The position numbers and the translations under genes are program-made. 64,000 nt of DNA. It comes from Teichococcus wenyumeiae. Its GTDB lineage: Bacteria > Pseudomonadota > Alphaproteobacteria > Acetobacterales > Acetobacteraceae. The stretch is taken from contig NZ_RFLX01000010.1 in NCBI RefSeq assembly GCF_003696345.1, positions 62,001-126,000 of the forward strand, given 5' to 3'. A model generated the notes under the pieces. That model worked only from the letters and a program-made list of their open reading frames with translations, was not told the DNA's origin and searched no databases. Positions 49,737-59,776 of the stretch are shown piece by piece. Position 1 is the stretch's first letter, and each line of letters opens with the position of its first letter.

Positions 49737-51005
49737 TTGCCCAGCTTCCGCTTCCTGCACGCCGCCGACCTGCATCTCGACAGCCCCCTGCGCGGGCTGG
49801 ACGCCGATGCCACCGCCCCCGCCCGCCGCATCCGGCAGGCGAGCCGGGACGCGCTGGACCGGCTGGTCGGGCTGGCGCTGGCGGAGCAGGTGGATTTCGT
49901 GGTGGTAGCCGGCGACCTCTACGACGGGGACTGGCAGGACTTCCGCACCGGACAGGCCCTGGTGGCCGCCTTCGCGCGGCTGACGCGGGCGGGCATCCGC
50001 ATCGTCGCCATCCGCGGCAACCACGATGCCGACAGCGTCCTGACCCGCAACCTGCGGCTGCCCGAGGGCGCCACCCTGCTCTCCCACCGGAAGGCGGAAA
50101 CGCTGCGCTTCGAGGATCTGGGCGTCGCCTTCCATGGGCAGAGCTTCGCCCAGCGGGCGGTGGTGGAGAATATCGCCCGGGATTATCCCGCGCCGCTGCC
50201 GGGCCTGTTCAATATCGGCCTGCTGCACACGGCGGCCGCCGGCCATGCGGCGCACGAGACCTACGCCCCCTGCTCGGTCGAGCAACTGGCCGGACATGGC
50301 TACGACTACTGGGCGCTCGGCCATGTGCATGAGCGCGCGGTGCTGCACCGGGAACCCTGGATCGTCTTTCCCGGCAATCTGCAGGGGCGCCATATCAACG
50401 AGCCCGGCGCCAAGGGTGCCTCGCTGGTCACGGTGCGGGGCGGCCGGGTGGCGGATGTGGCGCACCAGCCGCTGGATGCCGTGCGCTGGGCGCGGCTGAC
50501 GGTGGATTGCAGCGGCGCCGCCGACCTGCCCGCCGTGCTGGACCGCGCGCGGGATGCCATGGGCGCCGCCCTGGATGCCGCCGACGGCCGGCTGCTGGTG
50601 CTGCGCGTGGTGCTGGAAGGCGCCTGCCCCGCCCATGCCGAACTCAGCCGCGACCGCGCCGCGACGCGCGAGAATATCCGCGCCACCGGGCTGGAGCTGA
50701 CGGAGGACGACCTCTGGATCGAGGCGGTGCGGATCGACACCCGCCCGGCCCTGGCGCCCGAAGCGCTGCGCAGCCGCGCCGATGCGGTGGGCAAGCTGGT
50801 CGGCGCCATCGAGGCCCTGGCCGCCCAGCCGGATGCGCCGCTCTCCGCCGCCATCCGCGATTATGCCACCGAGATGCTGAACCGCGCCCCGCGCGATGCC
50901 CTGCCCGCCGACCACCACGCCACGCTGGCGGCCGGCGGCGCCATCCCGCCCGAGCTGCTGGAGCGTGCCCGGGCCCTGCTGCTGGCCCGGCTGGCGGAAG
51001 GCTGA
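49737..51005 (+). CDS. SbcD-like DNA repair exonuclease subunit (YhaO type)
   Basis: A 422-residue metallophosphoesterase nuclease. LHAADLHLDSPLRGL, VVAGDLYDGDWQDFRTGQA, IRGNHDADS and LGHVHERAV are the Mre11/SbcD phosphoesterase motifs. The longer C-terminal region differs from E. coli SbcD and fits the YhaO/YhaN pair of Bacillus. A weak TAGAG site precedes the TTG start at 49737. It overlaps the large ATPase gene by one base, so the two should form a nuclease-ATPase complex acting on DNA ends. Confidence 0.88.
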   Translation: MPSFRFLHAADLHLDSPLRGLDADATAPARRIRQASRDALDRLVGLALAEQVDFVVVAGDLYDGDWQDFRTGQALVAAFARLTRAGIRIVAIRGNHDADSVLTRNLRLPEGATLLSHRKAETLRFEDLGVAFHGQSFAQRAVVENIARDYPAPLPGLFNIGLLHTAAAGHAAHETYAPCSVEQLAGHGYDYWALGHVHERAVLHREPWIVFPGNLQGRHINEPGAKGASLVTVRGGRVADVAHQPLDAVRWARLTVDCSGAADLPAVLDRARDAMGAALDAADGRLLVLRVVLEGACPAHAELSRDRAATRENIRATGLELTEDDLWIEAVRIDTRPALAPEALRSRADAVGKLVGAIEALAAQPDAPLSAAIRDYATEMLNRAPRDALPADHHATLAAGGAIPPELLERARALLLARLAEG

Positions 51006-54000
51006 TGCGCCTTACCCGCCTGACGCTGCGCCAATATGGCAGCTTCGCCGATGCCTCGCTGCGGCTCGACCCGGCGCCGGGGCGGATCAACCTGGTGCTG
51101 GCACCCAATGGCGCCGGCAAGTCGGTGCTGCGCCAGGCCTTCGGCGACCTGTTCTTCGGCATCGGCGGGCAGACGCCCATGGCCTTCCGCCATGGCTATT
51201 CCGGCATGCAGGTGCTGGCGGAAGGCATCGGGCCGGATGGCGCCTCCTTTGTGCTGGACCGCCGCAAGAAGGTCGGCGCCGCCGCGCTGCTGGGCGCCGA
51301 CGGCCAGCCCCTGCCCCCAGCATCCCTGACGCGGCTGACAGGCCCCGCCGACCGGGCGCTGCTGGACCGGCTGTTTGCCCTGGACACCGAGAAGCTGCGC
51401 GCCGGCGGGCAGGCATTGCTGGCTTCCGGCGGCGCGCTGGCCGAGGCGCTGTTGCAGGCGGCGGGCGGCATGCGGCAGGCGCGCGACCTGCGGCAGGCGC
51501 TGGAGGGTGAGCGGGACCGCCTCGCCCCGCGCCGCAAATCGGCGCAGCGGCCTTTCTATCTGGCGCTGGACCGCCTCGCCGCCAGCCGCCGGCTGCTGAA
51601 GGAGAAGCTGGTGCGGCCCGAGGCCTGGCTGCAACGGGACGAAGCCCTGGCCGAAGCCACCCGGCGGCACGAGGCGGCGCATCAGGCATCGCGCGACGCC
51701 GCCGCCGCCATCCACCGCATGGAGCGCGCCCGCCGCATCCGCCCGCTGCTGGCCCGGCTGGACATGGCCCAGGCCTGGCTGGCCGCGCATCCGGGCGCAC
51801 CGCACCTGCCGGCGGACCTGCGGGACAGGCTTTCGGCCGCGCTCCGTAGCGCCGAGCAGGCCGCCGAGGCGCTGAATGGCCTGCAGCGGCGGCATGCGGA
51901 CCTGCTGCAACAGGCTTCCGCCCTGCGGCCCGACGCGGCGCTTCTGGCGGCAGCCGAGGCCATCCGCGCCTTGCAGGAAACCGCCGGCGCCGCGGCCCGG
52001 GCGCAGAAGGATCTGCCGGGGGCCGAGGCCGCGCTGCGGGCGGTCGAGGCGCGGGTCGAGGAACATCTCGCCGCCCTTGGCCTGCCCGGCCCCACTGCCG
52101 GGGCCGCTGCCCGGCTGCCTGCGCCGCTGCCGTTGCAGCAGGCCAGGCGGCTGGCGGAAGCCCATGCCCGCCACGCGGCGCTGCTGGCGGAACTCCCGGG
52201 CCGCATCGCATCGCAGGAAGCCGTGCTGGCCACCGCCCTGCGGGAGCTGGAGCAACTGCCCCCGCTGGGTGCGGCGGAGGACCTTTCCGTCCTGCTCACC
52301 GCCATCATGGCTGAAGGCGACCCGGTGCGCCTCACCACCGCCGCCGCGACACGACTGGCCCAGGCACGGGCAAAGCTGGATGCGGAGGTGGCGCGGCTGC
52401 CAGCGCCGCTGCGGGATCCGGCGACCCTGCGCGCCCTTTCGCTGCCTGGGCGGGCGGAACTGGAACGGCTTTCCCAGGCGCGCGACGCGGCGGTGGAAGC
52501 GGCGCGGCGCGCCGAGGCCGAATGCTCCCGCCTGGAAGCCGATGGCCGGCAGGTGATGGGTGAGCGCGCGGCGCTGGAAGGACAAGGCGCCCTGCCGGAC
52601 GAAGCGGCCTTGCAGCGCGCCCGCGCCCGGCGGGATGAGGGCTGGCATCTGGTTTATCGCCGCGCCTTCATGCCGGGCGCGGCGGACGAAGCGGCGGAAC
52701 GCGCCTTCGCGGGGGCGGAGCCCTTGCCCCTGGCCTATGCCCGCGCGGTGGCCGAGGCCGATGCCCTGGCCGACCAACGGCTGCTGGAAACCGCGCGGCT
52801 GGCACGGGCGGCAGAGATGGATCGCGCCATCGCCCGCCATCGTGCCGAAGCGGAAATCACCGCCACCGCCGCCGAGGCTGCCCGCCGTGCCGCTGCCGAA
52901 GGTGCTGCGCGCTGGGAAGCCACTATTCGCCCCGCTGGCCTCGGCGCCGGGACCCGCTGGCCGGAGGTGGAAGCCCTTCTTGCCCACCGGGAGACAGTGC
53001 TGGAAGCCGCCCTGTCGGTGGAGAATGCCGCGGCGGAGGTGGCCCAGGTCGAAGCCCGCCAGCGGGCTGAGGCGGAGCGGCTGGCGCGGGCCATGCGGCT
53101 GGAGGATGCCGTCGGCGCCGATCTGCGCGCCCTGCTGGACATGGCCGAAGCCCGCCAGCGGGCCGCCCGCCGCGACCTGACGGCGCGGGCCGACCTCACC
53201 GCCCGCCGCGATGCGGCTGCCCGGGCGCTGGAGGAAGCCCGGCGGGACCAGCAACAGGCGGAGGAACGCCTCGGCGCCTGGCAGGCCGAGTGGCGGGGGG
53301 CCTGGCAGGCCCTGGGCCATGATGCCGCGCCCTCGGCGGAAGACGGCCTGGCGCTGCTGGAGCTTTACGAGTCCCTGCGGGGGCTGGTTGCCCAGTCAGG
53401 CGAGGCGCGGGAACGCCTGGAAGCGATGCGGGCGGAAATCGCCGGCTTCGGCACTGCCTGCCTTGGCCTGTGCCAGTCGCTAGGGGTGGATGCCCAGGTG
53501 GAGGACACCTTCGTCGCGGCCCGCGCCCTGGCCCAGCGGCTGGAGCGGGAGGCGCAGGAGCAATCCCGCCTCCGCCTGCTGCGGCAGCAGGCGGAACAGG
53601 CGGCGCAGCAGGTGGCCGAGGCCCAGCAGGCCGCCGCCACCGCCGCCGCCGCGCTACGCGCCACGCTTGCCGAAGCCGGCGCTGCCACCGTGGCCGAAGC
53701 CGATGAGCGTCTGGCCCTGGCTGCCGAGCGCCACCGGCAGGAGGCCGAGGCCGCCGCCGCCGCGCAGGCGCTGGCACAGGAGGGTGATGGCCTGAGGCTG
53801 GAAAACCTTCGCGCCGAGGCCGCCAGCTACCCCGCCGAATCCCTGGAAGCCGCGCTGGCGGAAGCCCGGGCGGAGCAGCAGGCGATGACGCAGCAGATTT
53901 CCGAGGCCGCCACCGAGGCCGCGCGCCTGCGCGCCGAGCGGGACGCGCTGCATGCCGATGACGGCGTGGCCCAGGCGGCACAGGACCAGCAGGCCGCCAT

Positions 54001-54535
54001 GGCCCAGCTTGGCCAGACGCTGGAGGATGCGCTGCTGGCACAGGTGGCCGCCAGCCTGCTGGATGCCGCCATGGGCCAGTTGCAGGAAGCGGGAGACGAC
54101 GCGCTGCTGCGCCGCATCGGCGCCGTTTTCGCGGCGCTGACGGAAGGCGCCTATCCCGCCGTGCAGTCGCGCGAGGATGAGAAGGGGCTTGCCCATCTGG
54201 TCATCCGCCGCCGGGACTTTCCGGAGGAGGATACGGCGGTGGAAGCCCTCTCCGAAGGCACGCGGGACCAGCTCTTCCTGGCGCTGCGGCTGGTGGCGAT
54301 CGAAGACCAGGTGGCCGGGGGCACCACCCTGCCCTTCCTGGGCGACGACGTCCTGCAAAGCTTCGACGACGGCCGCGCCGCCGCCGCCTTCCGCACGCTG
54401 CTGGACTTCAGCGGGACTACCCAGATCATCCTGCTGAGCCACCACCGGCACCTGGCGGAACTGGCCGCCGCCACCCTGCCGCCCGGCGCGCTGCACCTGC
54501 AAAGCCTGGAATCCGCGCTGCCCCTGCCGGCCTGA
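51005..54535 (+). CDS. YhaN/SbcC-like AAA ATPase
   Basis: A 1176-residue SMC-like protein. Walker A (VLAPNGAGKSVLRQAF) is at residues about 31-46. The middle, roughly residues 180-1030, is an almost continuous Ala/Glu/Arg-rich coiled coil. The C-terminal ATPase half has an ABC signature (ALSEGTRDQLFLALR), Walker B (TLPFLGDDVLQSFDD) and a final FSGTTQIILLSHHRHLAEL. The ABC signature reads SEGTR rather than LSGGE. It partners the SbcD-like nuclease, with which it overlaps by one base, in recombination or repair of blocked DNA ends. Confidence 0.88.
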   Translation: MRLTRLTLRQYGSFADASLRLDPAPGRINLVLAPNGAGKSVLRQAFGDLFFGIGGQTPMAFRHGYSGMQVLAEGIGPDGASFVLDRRKKVGAAALLGADGQPLPPASLTRLTGPADRALLDRLFALDTEKLRAGGQALLASGGALAEALLQAAGGMRQARDLRQALEGERDRLAPRRKSAQRPFYLALDRLAASRRLLKEKLVRPEAWLQRDEALAEATRRHEAAHQASRDAAAAIHRMERARRIRPLLARLDMAQAWLAAHPGAPHLPADLRDRLSAALRSAEQAAEALNGLQRRHADLLQQASALRPDAALLAAAEAIRALQETAGAAARAQKDLPGAEAALRAVEARVEEHLAALGLPGPTAGAAARLPAPLPLQQARRLAEAHARHAALLAELPGRIASQEAVLATALRELEQLPPLGAAEDLSVLLTAIMAEGDPVRLTTAAATRLAQARAKLDAEVARLPAPLRDPATLRALSLPGRAELERLSQARDAAVEAARRAEAECSRLEADGRQVMGERAALEGQGALPDEAALQRARARRDEGWHLVYRRAFMPGAADEAAERAFAGAEPLPLAYARAVAEADALADQRLLETARLARAAEMDRAIARHRAEAEITATAAEAARRAAAEGAARWEATIRPAGLGAGTRWPEVEALLAHRETVLEAALSVENAAAEVAQVEARQRAEAERLARAMRLEDAVGADLRALLDMAEARQRAARRDLTARADLTARRDAAARALEEARRDQQQAEERLGAWQAEWRGAWQALGHDAAPSAEDGLALLELYESLRGLVAQSGEARERLEAMRAEIAGFGTACLGLCQSLGVDAQVEDTFVAARALAQRLEREAQEQSRLRLLRQQAEQAAQQVAEAQQAAATAAAALRATLAEAGAATVAEADERLALAAERHRQEAEAAAAAQALAQEGDGLRLENLRAEAASYPAESLEAALAEARAEQQAMTQQISEAATEAARLRAERDALHADDGVAQAAQDQQAAMAQLGQTLEDALLAQVAASLLDAAMGQLQEAGDDALLRRIGAVFAALTEGAYPAVQSREDEKGLAHLVIRRRDFPEEDTAVEALSEGTRDQLFLALRLVAIEDQVAGGTTLPFLGDDVLQSFDDGRAAAAFRTLLDFSGTTQIILLSHHRHLAELAAATLPPGALHLQSLESALPLPA

Positions 54536-54612
54536 CTGCCCCTGGGGGCGGAACGTTGCTACATGGCGCCGCCAAGCCACCCCGCGGCGCATCAACACGG
54601 AGCCACCACCCC

Positions 54613-55944
54613 ATGCCATCCTTCTTCCCAAGCTGGCCGCTCTCCCGCGGCGGCGTTGTCGCGCCCGATGAGCGCCTGCCCTGGGGCACCACGGGGGTCA
54701 TGGGGGTGCAGCACCTGGTGGCCATGTCGGGCTCCACCATCCTCGGCCCGCTGCTGATGGGCTTCGACCCCAACCTGGCCATCCTGTTCTCCGGCATCGG
54801 CACGCTGGTCTTCTTTCTGCTGACCGGCGGGCGGGTGCCGAGCTATCTCGGCTCCTCCTTCTCCTTCATCGCGGTGGTCATCGCCGTCACCGGCTATGCC
54901 GGGTCAGGGGCCAACCCCAATATCGGGCCGGCGCTGGGCGGCATCATCGCCTGCGGCGCGCTCTACGCCGCCATCGGCGTGCTGGTGATGTTCACCGGCT
55001 CCGGCTGGATCGAGCGGCTGATGCCGCCGGCGGTTACCGGCGCGGTGGGCGCCTCCATCGGCCTCAACCTCGCCCCCGTGGCGGTGCGCGGCATCGAGGG
55101 CACCGGGCCGCATCTGCTGGTGGCGCTGGGTACCCTGCTGGCGACGGCGCTGATCGCGGTCTATGCGCCGCTGCGCATCCGCCGCGTCTCCATCCTGGTG
55201 GGCATCGCGGCGGGCTATTTCATCTATCTGCTGCTGGGCAATGGCTTCGGGCTGCTGCCGCCGATCTCCTTCGTGGAAATCTCGGCCGCGCCCTGGCTTG
55301 GCCTGCCGCAGTTCCATACGCCGACCTTCGAGACCGGCGCGATGCTGCTGATCGCCCCCGTCGCCTTCATCCTGGTCGCGGAGAACCTCGGCCACATCAA
55401 GGCCATCGGCGCCATGACGGGCCGCAACCTCGACCCCTATGTGGGGCGCGGCTTCCTGGGCGATGGCATCGCCACCATGATCTCGGGCGCCGGCGGCGGC
55501 ACCGGCGTCACCACCTATGTCGAGAACATGGGCGTGATGGCCGTCACGCGCGTCTATTCCACGCTGATCTTCGTGGTGGCGGCGGTGGCCGCCATCGCGC
55601 TGGGCTTCTCGCCCAAGTTCGGCGCGTTGCTGCGCACCATCCCCGGCCCGGTGCTGGGCGGGCTGGCCGTGGTGGTCTTCGGGCTGATCGCCTCGGCCAT
55701 GATCCGGCTCTGGGTCGATAACCGCGTGGACTTCTCGGACCCGCGCAACCTGCTGACGGTGGGCGTGGCGCTGGTGATGGGCGCGGGCAACTTCTCCGTC
55801 ACCATCGGCGGCTTCTCCATCGCGGGCATCGGCACGGCGACGATCGCGGCCATCGGGCTCTACCAGTTGCTCGGCATCGGGCGGCGGGAGCCGGTGGGCG
55901 TGGTCTCCGGCCTTTCCGAGACCGAGACCCGCCCGCCGCACTGA
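54613..55944 (+). CDS. NCS2-family nucleobase (uracil/xanthine) permease
   Basis: A 443-residue, roughly 14-helix protein. VMGVQHLVAMSGSTILGPLL opens it, and AENLGHIKAIGAMTGRNLDP carries the QxExP-like substrate loop. GGGTGVTTYVENMGVMAVTR matches UraA/RutG-type uracil permeases, in which the Asn-x-Thr/Tyr region contacts the base. Uracil is the best guess over xanthine. There is no pyrimidine-degradation gene beside it. It follows the ATPase gene after 77 bp and ends at a convergent stem-loop. Confidence 0.87.
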   Translation: MPSFFPSWPLSRGGVVAPDERLPWGTTGVMGVQHLVAMSGSTILGPLLMGFDPNLAILFSGIGTLVFFLLTGGRVPSYLGSSFSFIAVVIAVTGYAGSGANPNIGPALGGIIACGALYAAIGVLVMFTGSGWIERLMPPAVTGAVGASIGLNLAPVAVRGIEGTGPHLLVALGTLLATALIAVYAPLRIRRVSILVGIAAGYFIYLLLGNGFGLLPPISFVEISAAPWLGLPQFHTPTFETGAMLLIAPVAFILVAENLGHIKAIGAMTGRNLDPYVGRGFLGDGIATMISGAGGGTGVTTYVENMGVMAVTRVYSTLIFVVAAVAAIALGFSPKFGALLRTIPGPVLGGLAVVVFGLIASAMIRLWVDNRVDFSDPRNLLTVGVALVMGAGNFSVTIGGFSIAGIGTATIAAIGLYQLLGIGRREPVGVVSGLSETETRPPH

Positions 55945-55959
55945 GCGGGCCGCTGGCCG

Positions 55960-55986
55960 GGGCGCATCCCGCTATGGGATGCGCCC
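55960..55986. terminator. 11-bp stem-loop between convergent genes
   Basis: GGGCGCATCCC (55960-55970) and GGGATGCGCCC (55976-55986) pair perfectly with a GCTAT loop. It separates the NCS2 permease from the last gene of the minus-strand ABC operon, and can terminate both. Confidence 0.75.
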
Positions 55987-56868
55987 TCAGCGCAGCGTCG
56001 GGTCCAGCCGGTCCCGCAGCCAGTCGCCCAGCATCGAGACCGCCAGCGTCGTCAGCACGATGACGACCGAAGGCGCCAGCAGGATCCAGGGCGCGCGCGT
56101 CAGGTATTCCCGCCCATAGCCGACCATGTTGCCCAGCGAGGTGCCCGGCGGCTGCACGCCCAGGCCCAGGAAGGACAGCCCGCTTTCTAGCAGGATTATT
56201 TCCGGGAAGGCCAACGTCATTGAGACGATCAGGGTGGAAGCGATATTCGGCAGCACATGCCGCCCATAGACCCGCCAGGGCGAGGCGCCGAGCTGTTGCA
56301 CCGCCGCCGCATAGCCCTGCGCGGCGGCACTGATGGCCAGGCCGCGCGCGATGCGGGCATAGCGTTCCCAGCCATTGAGGCCGAGCAGGCAGACAAACAG
56401 CAGCAGCGAATTGCCGAAGAAGGCCAGCACCGCCAGCGCCAGGATCAGGAAGGGCATGGCGGCCTGGAAATCCACCAGCGCCATCACCGCCTGTTCCACG
56501 AAGCCGCGGAAATGCGCGGCCAGGAAGCCGAGCGTCACGCCCAGCACCGCCGAGATCACCGTGGCGCCGAAGGCGATCAGCAGCGACATGCGGATGGAGA
56601 CGATCAGCCGGCTCAGCACATCGCGCCCAAGTTCGTCGGTGCCCAGCGGATGCGACCAGGGCCCGCCCATGAAGACCGGCACCGCCAGGCGGTTGCGCAG
56701 GTCCATGGCGGTATAGGCGTAGGGATTGATCCAGTCCGCCGCCAGGGCAACGAAGAGCATCAGACCCACCCAGCCCAGCGCCAGGATGATGGCCAGCGGC
56801 ACCCTGGCGCGCTTGCGCTTCGGCGCGGCGACGGCGGGCGCGGCGGCCTCGATGGTGATATCGGACAT
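55987..56868 (-). CDS. ABC transporter permease, DppC type
   Basis: A 293-residue inner-membrane permease with six membrane segments. FMGGPWSHPLGTDELGRDVL is the OppC/DppC N-terminal region; SAAAQGYAAAVQQLGASPWR with YGRHVLPNIASTLIV is the EAA loop contacting the ATPase. An N-terminal Arg/Ala-rich cytosolic extension (AAPKRKRARVPL) precedes helix 1. It is the last gene of the operon, one base overlapping dppB. Confidence 0.9.
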   Translation of the reverse strand: MSDITIEAAAPAVAAPKRKRARVPLAIILALGWVGLMLFVALAADWINPYAYTAMDLRNRLAVPVFMGGPWSHPLGTDELGRDVLSRLIVSIRMSLLIAFGATVISAVLGVTLGFLAAHFRGFVEQAVMALVDFQAAMPFLILALAVLAFFGNSLLLFVCLLGLNGWERYARIARGLAISAAAQGYAAAVQQLGASPWRVYGRHVLPNIASTLIVSMTLAFPEIILLESGLSFLGLGVQPPGTSLGNMVGYGREYLTRAPWILLAPSVVIVLTTLAVSMLGDWLRDRLDPTLR

Positions 56869-57797
56869 CAGGCTTTCCCCGCCGAGATGCGAAGGCGCGG
56901 GTCGAGCACGCCGTAGAGCAGATCAACCAGCAGGTTGGCGGTGACCATGGTGGCGGCCACCAGCAGCAGGATGCATTGCACCACCGCGAGGTCGCGGTTG
57001 GCCACGGCCACCACCAGCAGGCGCCCGACGCCGGGCCAGGAGAAGACGCTCTCCACCACCACCGCGCCCGCCAGCAGAGAGCCCACCATGAAGCCGACGA
57101 TGGTGACGGTGGGGATGGCGGCATTCGGCAGCGCGTGCCGGCGCACCGCGACATGCCAGGGCACGCCCTTGGCCAGCGCGGTACGCATATAGGGCTGCCC
57201 CAGCACTTCCAGCATGGCGGAACGGGTGAAGCGCGCCAGCACGGCGGCACCGCCCATGCCCAGGGTGATGACCGGCAGCACCGCATGCCGCCAGCTTTCC
57301 TGCCCGCCAGACGGCAGCCAACCCAGTTGCACCGCAAACAGCAGCACCAGCAGCAGGCCAAGCACGAAGGAGGGCACGGTGAAGCCCGCCACGGCCAGGA
57401 ACATCACGGCGCGGTCGATCCAGGAATTGCGGTGCAGCGCCGCCTGCACGCCGGCCGGGATGCCGAGGCCGACCTTGATCAGCAGCGCAGGGATGGTCAG
57501 CGCCAGGGTGGCGGGCACACGCTCCGCCACCAGGTCGATGGCGCTGCGGCCGTCGCGCATGGATTGGCCGAGGTCGCCATGCAGGATGGCGCCGAAATAG
57601 CGCAGGTATTGCACCCAGAGCGGATCATCCAGCCCCCAGGCGCGGCGGAAGGCGGCGATGGCTTCCGGCGGCGCGTCGGCGGACATGATCAGCAACGCCG
57701 GGTCGCCGGACAGGCGAAGCACCACGAAGGCGAAGGTGACGACCAGCACCAGCGTCAGCAGCGCGCGCGCCAGGCGGGTGCCAAGGAAACGCAGCAT
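56868..57797 (-). CDS. ABC transporter permease, DppB type
   Basis: A 309-residue inner-membrane permease. GTRLARALLTLVLVVTFAFV is helix 1; GLDDPLWVQYLRYFGAILHG and DLGQSMRDGR are the DppB-type periplasmic loop. YMRTALAKGVPWHVAVRRHA with LPNAAIPTVTI is the EAA motif region. ATG 57797 lies one base after the ATPase stop. It pairs with the DppC-type permease. Confidence 0.9.
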   Translation of the reverse strand: MLRFLGTRLARALLTLVLVVTFAFVVLRLSGDPALLIMSADAPPEAIAAFRRAWGLDDPLWVQYLRYFGAILHGDLGQSMRDGRSAIDLVAERVPATLALTIPALLIKVGLGIPAGVQAALHRNSWIDRAVMFLAVAGFTVPSFVLGLLLVLLFAVQLGWLPSGGQESWRHAVLPVITLGMGGAAVLARFTRSAMLEVLGQPYMRTALAKGVPWHVAVRRHALPNAAIPTVTIVGFMVGSLLAGAVVVESVFSWPGVGRLLVVAVANRDLAVVQCILLLVAATMVTANLLVDLLYGVLDPRLRISAGKA

Positions 57798-57798
57798 G

Positions 57799-58779
57799 TC
57801 AGGCAGCCTTTCGCATCGGCGCGACATCGCCCTGGGCGACGTGGCAGGCGACCATGCGGCCATCGCCGGGGCGCGGCTTCAGCGCCGGCGCCTGTTGCGC
57901 GCAGAGCGGCACGGCCAGCGGGCAACGCGGGTGGAAGGCGCAGCCGGAAGGCCGCGCGGCGGGGTTGGGCGGGTCGCCCTGCAGCACGATGCGGTTGCCG
58001 CGCCGGGAGGGGTCGGGAATGGCGGAAACCAGCGCCTGGGCATAGGGATGCGCGGGCTCGTGCAGCACGGCGTCCGGCTCCCCTTCCTCGACGATGCGGC
58101 CGAGATACATGACGGCGACGCGGTGGCTCATCTGCCGCACGGCGCGCAGATCGTGGCTGATGAACAGCAGGGCGATGCCGCGCTGCTGCTGCAAATCCAC
58201 CAGCAGGTTCATCACCTGCGCCTGGATGGACACATCCAGCGCGCTGATCGGCTCATCACAGACCAGCAGCACCGGGTCGGTGGCCAGGGCGCGGGCCAGC
58301 ACGGAGCGCTGCCGCTGGCCGCCGGAGAGTTCGTGCGGATAACGCTCCGCCTGGTCCGGTCGCAAACCGACCTGGCGCAGCAGGGCGTGCACCCGGGCAT
58401 CGTCGGCCGGAAGGCCATGGATCTGCAACGGCTCGGCCACCTGGGCGCCGATGGTCAGGCGGCGGTCCAGCGCACCAAGCGGGTCCTGGTAGACCATCTG
58501 CATCCGCGCGCGCTGGCGGCGCCAGGGCAGGCTGCCGGGGGGCGGCATCGGCGCGCCCTCGAACTGCACGTCGCCCTCATCCGGCGCTTCCAGGCCCAGC
58601 ACCATGCGGCCGGTGGTGGATTTGCCGCAGCCGGATTCACCGACCAGTCCCAGCGTCTTGCCGGCCTCCAGCCGCAGCGTCACGCCATCCACGGCGCGCA
58701 CCTCGACCGGGCGGCCCAGCATGCCCCGCCGCATGGAGTAGCGGCGCACCAGGTCGCGGGCTTCCAACAAGGGCGTCAT
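57799..58779 (-). CDS. Dipeptide-type ABC transporter ATP-binding protein, DppF type
   Basis: A 326-residue ATPase. Walker [20 protein letters not shown] near residue 50; Q-loop MVYQDPLGALDRR; signature ELSGGQRQRSVLARALA; Walker B LLVCDEPISALDVSIQAQ; H-loop FISHDLRAVRQMS. The C-terminal oligopeptide/dipeptide domain has RPSGCAFHPRCPLAVPLCAQ, which in relatives binds an iron-sulfur cluster. It overlaps the DppD-type ATPase gene by 4 bp. Confidence 0.92.
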   Translation of the reverse strand: MTPLLEARDLVRRYSMRRGMLGRPVEVRAVDGVTLRLEAGKTLGLVGESGCGKSTTGRMVLGLEAPDEGDVQFEGAPMPPPGSLPWRRQRARMQMVYQDPLGALDRRLTIGAQVAEPLQIHGLPADDARVHALLRQVGLRPDQAERYPHELSGGQRQRSVLARALATDPVLLVCDEPISALDVSIQAQVMNLLVDLQQQRGIALLFISHDLRAVRQMSHRVAVMYLGRIVEEGEPDAVLHEPAHPYAQALVSAIPDPSRRGNRIVLQGDPPNPAARPSGCAFHPRCPLAVPLCAQQAPALKPRPGDGRMVACHVAQGDVAPMRKAA

Positions 58780-59774
58780 GCGGGCAGCAGCTCCGGCGAG
58801 AGGGGCGCGCGGGCGGAAGCCGCGCCGGGGCGGATGCAGGCGGCGCAATGGCCAGGCGTGACCGCCACCAGCGGCGGCGGCGCGGCATCGCAGGCGGCGA
58901 CATGGCGCGGGCAGCGCGGGGCGAAGGCGCAGCCGGGCGGCATGGCCCAGGGCTCCGGCACCGAGCCTGGGATGGCGGCCAGCGGGCGGCGTGGCCCGTG
59001 GATCGGCGGCAGCGCGGCCATCAGGCCCTGGGCATAGGGATGGGAGGGCGCCGCGAAGAGCCGCTCCGTCCGCGTTTCCTCGACGATGCGGCCGGCATAC
59101 ATGACGCAGACCCGCTCGCAGGTCTCGGCGATGACGCCAAGGTCGTGCGAGATCAGCACCAGGGCCATGCCGGTATCCCGCCGGATCTCAGCCAGCAGCG
59201 TCAGGATCTGCGCCTGGATGGTGACATCCAGCGCCGTGGTGGGCTCATCCGCCACCAGCAGCTCGGGCTGGCCGGCCAGGGCGATGGCGATCATCACCCG
59301 CTGGTTCTGCCCGCCCGAGAGTTCATGCGGATAGGCATCCAGCCGCCGGAGCGCATCGGGCATGCCGACCTGCTCCAGCAGCCGCCGCGCTTCCTCCCGC
59401 GCCGCGGCGCCGGAGAGGCCACGATGCAGTTGCAGCGCCTCGGTGATCTGGCGGCCGATGCGGTGCACCGGGTTCAGGCTGCTGGCGGGGTCCTGGAAGA
59501 TCATGGCGACACGGCCGCCGCGCACGCGGTCCAGCGTGGCGGGCGGGGCGTGCAGGATCTCCTGCCCCGCCAGTTGCACGCTGCCGGTGACGCGGGCCTT
59601 GCGCGGCAGCAGCCCCAGCGCCGCCAGCCAGGTGACGGACTTGCCGCAGCCGCTCTCCCCCACCAGCCCGAGTGATTCACCCTTGCCGATGGAGAGCGAG
59701 ACGCCGCGCAAGGCCGGCGTCCCGTCGAAAGCGACGGCGAGGTCGCGGATCTCGACCAGCGCGGCGCCGGCCAT
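58776..59774 (-). CDS. Dipeptide-type ABC transporter ATP-binding protein, DppD type
   Basis: A 332-residue ATPase. [20 protein letters not shown] is Walker [21 protein letters not shown] the Q-loop; [17 protein letters not shown] the signature; [20 protein letters not shown] Walker B; and [20 protein letters not shown] the H-loop. The C-terminal [19 protein letters not shown] is the oligopeptide domain Cys cluster. The gene starts 2 bp after the receptor gene. Confidence 0.92.
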   Translation of the reverse strand: MAGAALVEIRDLAVAFDGTPALRGVSLSIGKGESLGLVGESGCGKSVTWLAALGLLPRKARVTGSVQLAGQEILHAPPATLDRVRGGRVAMIFQDPASSLNPVHRIGRQITEALQLHRGLSGAAAREEARRLLEQVGMPDALRRLDAYPHELSGGQNQRVMIAIALAGQPELLVADEPTTALDVTIQAQILTLLAEIRRDTGMALVLISHDLGVIAETCERVCVMYAGRIVEETRTERLFAAPSHPYAQGLMAALPPIHGPRRPLAAIPGSVPEPWAMPPGCAFAPRCPRHVAACDAAPPPLVAVTPGHCAACIRPGAASARAPLSPELLPA

Positions 59775-59776
59775 GC

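Noticed and set aside
50861-53320. 819-codon minus-strand ORF
   Set aside because: Antisense to the YhaN-like ATPase, low-complexity composition, no motifs.
53200-54000. Repetitive Ala/Glu/Gln-rich sequence that looks like a DNA repeat
   Set aside because: It is the coiled coil of the YhaN-like ATPase; codons vary and no exact tandem unit exists.
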